From Gammaproteobacteria bacterium (lineage in GTDB: Bacteria; Pseudomonadota; Gammaproteobacteria; Steroidobacterales; Steroidobacteraceae): DNA of 17,307 nt. The notes under the pieces were generated by a model, which saw only the letters and a list, made by a program, of their open reading frames with translations, did not search any database and was not told the origin of the DNA. The position numbers and the translations under genes were made by a program. The stretch lies in NCBI GenBank assembly GCA_020846815.1, contig JADLDF010000532.1, forward strand, positions 1-17,307, in the 5' to 3' direction. Shown in pieces: positions 15,416 to 17,307 of this stretch. Position 1 is the stretch's first letter; the number at the start of each line of letters is the position of its first letter.

Positions 15416-16501
15416 ATGCGCGAATTCCTCGATCAGGTCTGGCTGGGCAACAGTCTTCACAACTGGTTGCTTGCGCTTGCCGCCTTCCTTGTCGTCTTCA
15501 CGGTGCTGCCGCTGGCGCGCGGCTTCATACTGTCGCGCCGCGCGAAGCTCGAGGCGCTCGGGCGCGGCGCAGTGGGCGTTGAGCTCGCGCTGCTGCTGAT
15601 CGGTCGCACCAGTCAGTTGTTCCTCTGGGTGGTCGCGGTGTACTGCGCGGGGCGCTTGCTCGAATCACCGCCGCGGCTCGAGCAGGCATCCAAGCTGCTG
15701 ATCGTGGTCATCGTCTGGTTCCAGGCCGCGCTCTGGGGTGTCGCCGCGGTGCGCTATGCGCTCGAGCGCCAACAGCAGAAGCATGAAGCCGCGGGTGATC
15801 CGGGCTTCCGCGGTTCGATCGGCATCGTGATGTTCGTCGCCAACCTTGCGATCTTCGCGGTGGCCGTCCTGCTGGCGCTCGACAACCTCGGTGTCAACAT
15901 CACGGCACTGGTCGCCGGTCTCGGTGTCGGCGGCATCGCCATCGCGCTGGCGGTGCAGACCATTCTCGGCGACCTGCTGGCCTCGCTGTCGATCACGCTC
16001 GACAAGCCTTTCACCGTCGGCGACTTCCTGAAGCTCGACGACGTCGAGGGTCGCGTCGAGAAGATCGGCGTCAAGAGCACGCGGCTGCGCAGCGTTTCGG
16101 GCGAGCAGGTGATCGTCGCCAATGCCGATCTGCTGAAGAGCCGCATCCGCAATCTCGGCCGGATGCGCGAACAGCGCGCGCTGTTCACGATCGCGATCTC
16201 CTACGACACCCCGCCCGAGAAGGTGGACGCCGTCACGACGCTGATCCGCGACGCGATCGCCGGCGTACCCGAAGCGCGTTTCGAGTTCTGCGTACTGAAG
16301 GCGCTGTCGGAGGCCGCCCTGGTGTTCGAGATCTGCTACTTCGTCCCGCAGCCTGGCGGCGGCCGCTACCTGCGCACCACCGACCTGGTCAACCGTCGCA
16401 TCCATGCGGCGCTCGCCGACGCCGGCGTGGCCTTCGCCACGGCGGCGCGCACCATACCGCTGCGCTCGCCACCACCGCCGTCATCACCGGCGCCGGGATG
16501 A
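15416..16501 (+). CDS. Mechanosensitive ion channel, MscS family
   Basis: Inner-membrane channel that opens under membrane tension to release solutes during hypo-osmotic shock. The protein has 361 residues. Hydrophobic segments lie at about 14-38, 55-82, 91-116, 133-158 and 162-192. The last is the MscS pore helix, rich in Gly/Ala (VAGLGVGGIAIALAVQTILG), leading into the conserved LDKPFTVGDFLKLDDVEGRV and IGVKSTRLRSVSGEQVIVAN beta domain. The cytoplasmic alpha/beta domain reaches about residue 345 and ends with a Pro-rich tail. With five segments it is longer at the N-terminus than E. coli MscS, which has three. No clear Shine-Dalgarno precedes the ATG. It appears to be a single-gene unit, divergent from the SDR gene and convergent with the dihydroorotate dehydrogenase gene. 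Confidence 0.94.
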   Translation: MREFLDQVWLGNSLHNWLLALAAFLVVFTVLPLARGFILSRRAKLEALGRGAVGVELALLLIGRTSQLFLWVVAVYCAGRLLESPPRLEQASKLLIVVIVWFQAALWGVAAVRYALERQQQKHEAAGDPGFRGSIGIVMFVANLAIFAVAVLLALDNLGVNITALVAGLGVGGIAIALAVQTILGDLLASLSITLDKPFTVGDFLKLDDVEGRVEKIGVKSTRLRSVSGEQVIVANADLLKSRIRNLGRMREQRALFTIAISYDTPPEKVDAVTTLIRDAIAGVPEARFEFCVLKALSEAALVFEICYFVPQPGGGRYLRTTDLVNRRIHAALADAGVAFATAARTIPLRSPPPPSSPAPG

Positions 16502-16502
16502 T

Positions 16503-16536
16503 CGCTCGATCCGCCTCCGCCTTCAGGTCTCGAGCG
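16503..16536. terminator. Inverted repeat after the MscS gene, weak terminator candidate
   Basis: CGCTCGA (16503-16509) and TCGAGCG (16530-16536) form a perfect 7-bp stem with a 20-nt loop directly after the MscS stop codon. There is no T-run and the loop is long, so termination is uncertain. The rest of the 80-bp convergent gap shows nothing else. Confidence 0.25.
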
Positions 16537-16581
16537 CGGAGACGAATCTGAAAGCAGAGTTCCTTTGCCTTGTGAATTGGC

Positions 16582-17307
16582 TCAGCCGAGCTGCAGCGTG
16601 CCGACGAGCTCGGTCACGCTGCGCATGCCGTTCGCCTGCAGGTAGTCGGCGATGCCGGCATTGATCTTGCGGCAGCACATCGGGTCGTAGAACAGCGAGG
16701 TGCCGATGCCGACGGCGGAGGCACCGGCGATCATGAACTCGATGGCATCCGTGGCCGTGGTGATGCCGCCCTGGCCGATGATCGGCACGCCGTGCACCTT
16801 GGCGATGCCGTAGACCTGGTGCACCTTCAGCAGCGCGATCGGCTTGATCGCGGGGCCAGAGAGGCCGCCCTGGACGTTGCCGATCACGGGACGGCGGGTC
16901 CTGGCGTCGATCGCCATGCCCATGACGGTGTTGATCACCGACAGGCCGTCGCTGCCGGCCTCGATGCACAGGCGCGCGTTCTCGCGGATATCGGTCTGGT
17001 TTGGCGAGAGCTTGGTGATCAGCGGCTTGCGGGTCGCGGCGCGGCAGGCGGCGACGACGCGCGCCGACATGTCGGGGTAGTTGCCGAAAGCGACGCCGCC
17101 TTCCTTGACGTTCGGGCAGGAGATGTTGATCTCGATGGCGTCGATCGGCGAATCGTCGAAACGGCGCGTGACCTCGGCGTATTCCTCGATCGTCGAGCCC
17201 GAGACGTTGGCGATGAAGCGCGTCTCGCTGAAATCGAGCGTCGGCAGGATCTTGCGCACCACGTGGTCGGTGCCGGGGTTCTGCAGGCCGATCGCGTTCA
17301 GCATGCC
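16582..17307 (-). CDS. pyrD: Dihydroorotate dehydrogenase, class 1B type, 5'-truncated
   Basis: Flavoprotein of pyrimidine synthesis oxidising dihydroorotate to orotate. The frame runs off the right edge (GMLNAIGLQNPG at the edge), so about the first fifth is missing. The TIM barrel shows EINISCPNVKEGGVAFG, whose Cys is the class 1 catalytic base (class 2 uses Ser), then KLSPN, the NTVMGMAID substrate loop, GGLSGPAIKPIALLKVHQV, GVPIIGQGGI and the FMN phosphate site GASAVGIGTSLFYDP. It ends soon after the barrel at LVGTLQLG with no 4Fe-4S domain, which argues against dihydropyrimidine dehydrogenase PreA. Class 1B enzymes usually work with PyrK, which would be sought to the right of the window. 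Confidence 0.92.
   Translation of the reverse strand, partial: GMLNAIGLQNPGTDHVVRKILPTLDFSETRFIANVSGSTIEEYAEVTRRFDDSPIDAIEINISCPNVKEGGVAFGNYPDMSARVVAACRAATRKPLITKLSPNQTDIRENARLCIEAGSDGLSVINTVMGMAIDARTRRPVIGNVQGGLSGPAIKPIALLKVHQVYGIAKVHGVPIIGQGGITTATDAIEFMIAGASAVGIGTSLFYDPMCCRKINAGIADYLQANGMRSVTELVGTLQLG

Overview
This is a very GC-rich window (about 70% by eye) with proteobacterial gene content. The truncated first gene is an NtrC-type nitrogen regulator whose AAA+ domain reads like that of gamma/betaproteobacteria. A PEP-CTERM protein, an MscS channel and an SDR fit a free-living, high-GC gammaproteobacterium, but the exact lineage cannot be read from sequence alone. No tRNA, rRNA, CRISPR array, insertion sequence or phage gene was seen.

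Layout. Bases 1-1011 are the 3' part of glnG/ntrC. Then come a LuxR-type regulator (1245-2114, +) and a convergent gene for a small secreted PEP-CTERM protein (1907-2569, -). Between that gene and the divergent operon to its right lies a 307-bp regulatory region (2570-2876). It holds a good candidate sigma-54 promoter facing the PEP-CTERM gene, an 18-bp dyad about 95 bp upstream of it, a possible sigma-70 promoter facing right, and a hairpin that would cover the ribosome binding site of the next gene.

The rightward operon 2877-7922 has three tightly packed genes: a 1109-residue exported TPR-CHAT (caspase-like) protein with an intact His/Cys dyad, a sigma-70-family factor 4 bp downstream, and a single-pass membrane protein that looks like its anti-sigma factor (ATGA overlap). 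This is the most interesting unit. Its layout suggests that a periplasmic CHAT protease may act on the periplasmic half of the anti-sigma factor to release the sigma factor. After it comes a short orphan stretch that looks coding but has no start (about 7819-8010), then tandem hairpins.

A lysophospholipid-acyltransferase-like gene (8078-8887, -) is divergent from a 1849-residue exported protein (8954-14503, +). That protein has an N-terminal DUF7948-like domain, a seven-bladed SBBP propeller, eight choice-of-anchor-D (ASH-like) domains and a final Ig-like domain split by a hydrophobic, glycine-rich, lipobox-containing insert. It overlaps an SDR oxidoreductase gene (14496-15221, -) tail to tail by 8 bp. 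The window ends with an MscS-family channel (15416-16501, +) and the 3' part of a class 1B dihydroorotate dehydrogenase gene (16582-17307, -).

All functions are read from motifs. Promoter, operator and terminator calls come from pattern matching by eye and are less certain than the gene calls.
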